Part shown: positions 31,736 through 32,290 of the stretch, piece by piece
Position numbering within the stretch: the stretch's first letter is position 1
How the letters are laid out: the number at the start of each line of letters is the position of its first letter
NCBI GenBank assembly: GCA_017694275.1
Contig: JADINB010000066.1
Location: 1-32,290, forward strand
Reading direction: 5' to 3'
DNA length: 32,290 bases
From: Candidatus Egerieousia excrementavium
Lineage (GTDB): Bacteria; Bacteroidota; Bacteroidia; Bacteroidales; UBA932
Notes under the pieces: model-generated
Seen by the model: only the letters and a program-made list of their open reading frames with translations
Told to the model about the DNA's origin: nothing
The model's database searches: none
Made by a program: the position numbers and the translations under genes

Positions 31736-32281
31736 ATGGCAGACGAAAGGCAAATACTGGAACTGTACCGGCAGGAAGGGAAGGAGGAGCTAGCCTTTAA
31801 TCTGATTGTAAGAGAGTACGGCGAAAGGCTCTACTGGCACATACGCGAGATGGTATGTACGCATGAAGATACCAACGATTTGCTTCAGAGTACCCTGATG
31901 CGCGTATGGAAAGGGCTGCCCACCTTCCGTGAAGAGTCCAATCTGTATACATGGCTCTACAGGATAGCAACTAACGAGGCGCTGACTTTCCTGAAAAAGA
32001 AACGTATAGAAAAAATCCTGCTCTTCAGCAACTATACGTCGGCCATGGAAAAGAGACTGAAGGCAGACCCTTCATTCGATGGAGACAAACTACAGATTGC
32101 AATCAGAAGGGAGATTCTCAAGCTTCCCGACAAGCAGAGAGCCATTTTTTCTCTCCGTTACTTTCAGGAATTGAAGTATGAAGAGATTTCGCAGATAATG
32201 AACACTTCGGTAGGCGCGTTGAAGGCCTCCTATCACCTCGCCTGTCAAAAAATAAAAAAGGCACTGGAAGAGCAATTTTAA
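31736..32281 (+). CDS. ECF-type RNA polymerase sigma factor
   Basis: 181 residues, with only regions 2 and 4 as in the extracytoplasmic-function group. Region 2 contains EDTNDLLQSTLMRVWKGLPTF and NLYTWLYRIATNEALTFLKKKR, which bind core polymerase and the -10 element. Region 4 is LPDKQRAIFSLRYFQELKYEEISQIMNTSVGALKASYHLACQKIKKAL, the helix-turn-helix for the -35 element. The ATG directly follows the transketolase stop, so it is probably translationally coupled to it. Such genes are usually followed by an anti-sigma gene, which would lie beyond the window end. Target promoters are unknown. Confidence 0.95.
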   Translation: MADERQILELYRQEGKEELAFNLIVREYGERLYWHIREMVCTHEDTNDLLQSTLMRVWKGLPTFREESNLYTWLYRIATNEALTFLKKKRIEKILLFSNYTSAMEKRLKADPSFDGDKLQIAIRREILKLPDKQRAIFSLRYFQELKYEEISQIMNTSVGALKASYHLACQKIKKALEEQF

Positions 32282-32290
32282 ATACAGGCT

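Overview
The window reads as chromosomal core DNA of a Bacteroidales-type Bacteroidetes bacterium. Three things in the sequence support this. Many genes are preceded by the Bacteroidetes -7 box TAnnTTTG (TATCTTTG, TACATTTG), several with a TTG 18-20 bases upstream. Most starts have AT-rich leaders instead of Shine-Dalgarno sites. The protein set is typical: class III fructose-bisphosphatase, split transketolase, TonB receptor plus surface lipoproteins, AspT/YidE-type transporter. I saw no phage, insertion sequence, CRISPR array or rRNA.

Bases 1-2610 (minus strand): an AraC-family regulator lies just downstream of formate-tetrahydrofolate ligase (fhs), which has its own promoter. Bases 2659-12150 (minus strand) form the most interesting region, a cobalamin-uptake operon. 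It runs from a promoter and a cobalamin riboswitch to a BtuB-like TonB receptor, a BtuG-like beta-propeller lipoprotein, a PKD-repeat lipoprotein that is a BtuH candidate, and then two tandem paralogous solenoid-repeat lipoproteins of unknown function. The gaps are short (about 10-25 bases), so the five proteins probably act together at the outer membrane, and the last two are candidate undescribed parts of a B12-capture machine.

Bases 12200-14470: tRNA-Glu(CUC) on plus, a bidirectional terminator, a minus-strand serine hydrolase lipoprotein, a divergent plus-strand family 2 glycosyltransferase, another bidirectional terminator, and tRNA-Met on minus.

Bases 14540-21650 (minus strand): the str cluster rpsL-rpsG-fusA-rpsJ, with a clear promoter, ending at rpsJ instead of running on into rplC. 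Upstream of it lie an AspT/YidE-type transporter with its own promoter and class III fbp.

Bases 21700-32290: Fe-type superoxide dismutase (plus); MATE transporter and rsgA (minus, ATGA overlap); a short-chain-type prenyl diphosphate synthase and a U32-family protein (plus); lepA and a YeiH-type permease (minus); then a split transketolase pair followed, with no intervening base, by an ECF sigma factor (plus). The window ends 9 bases after the sigma factor gene.
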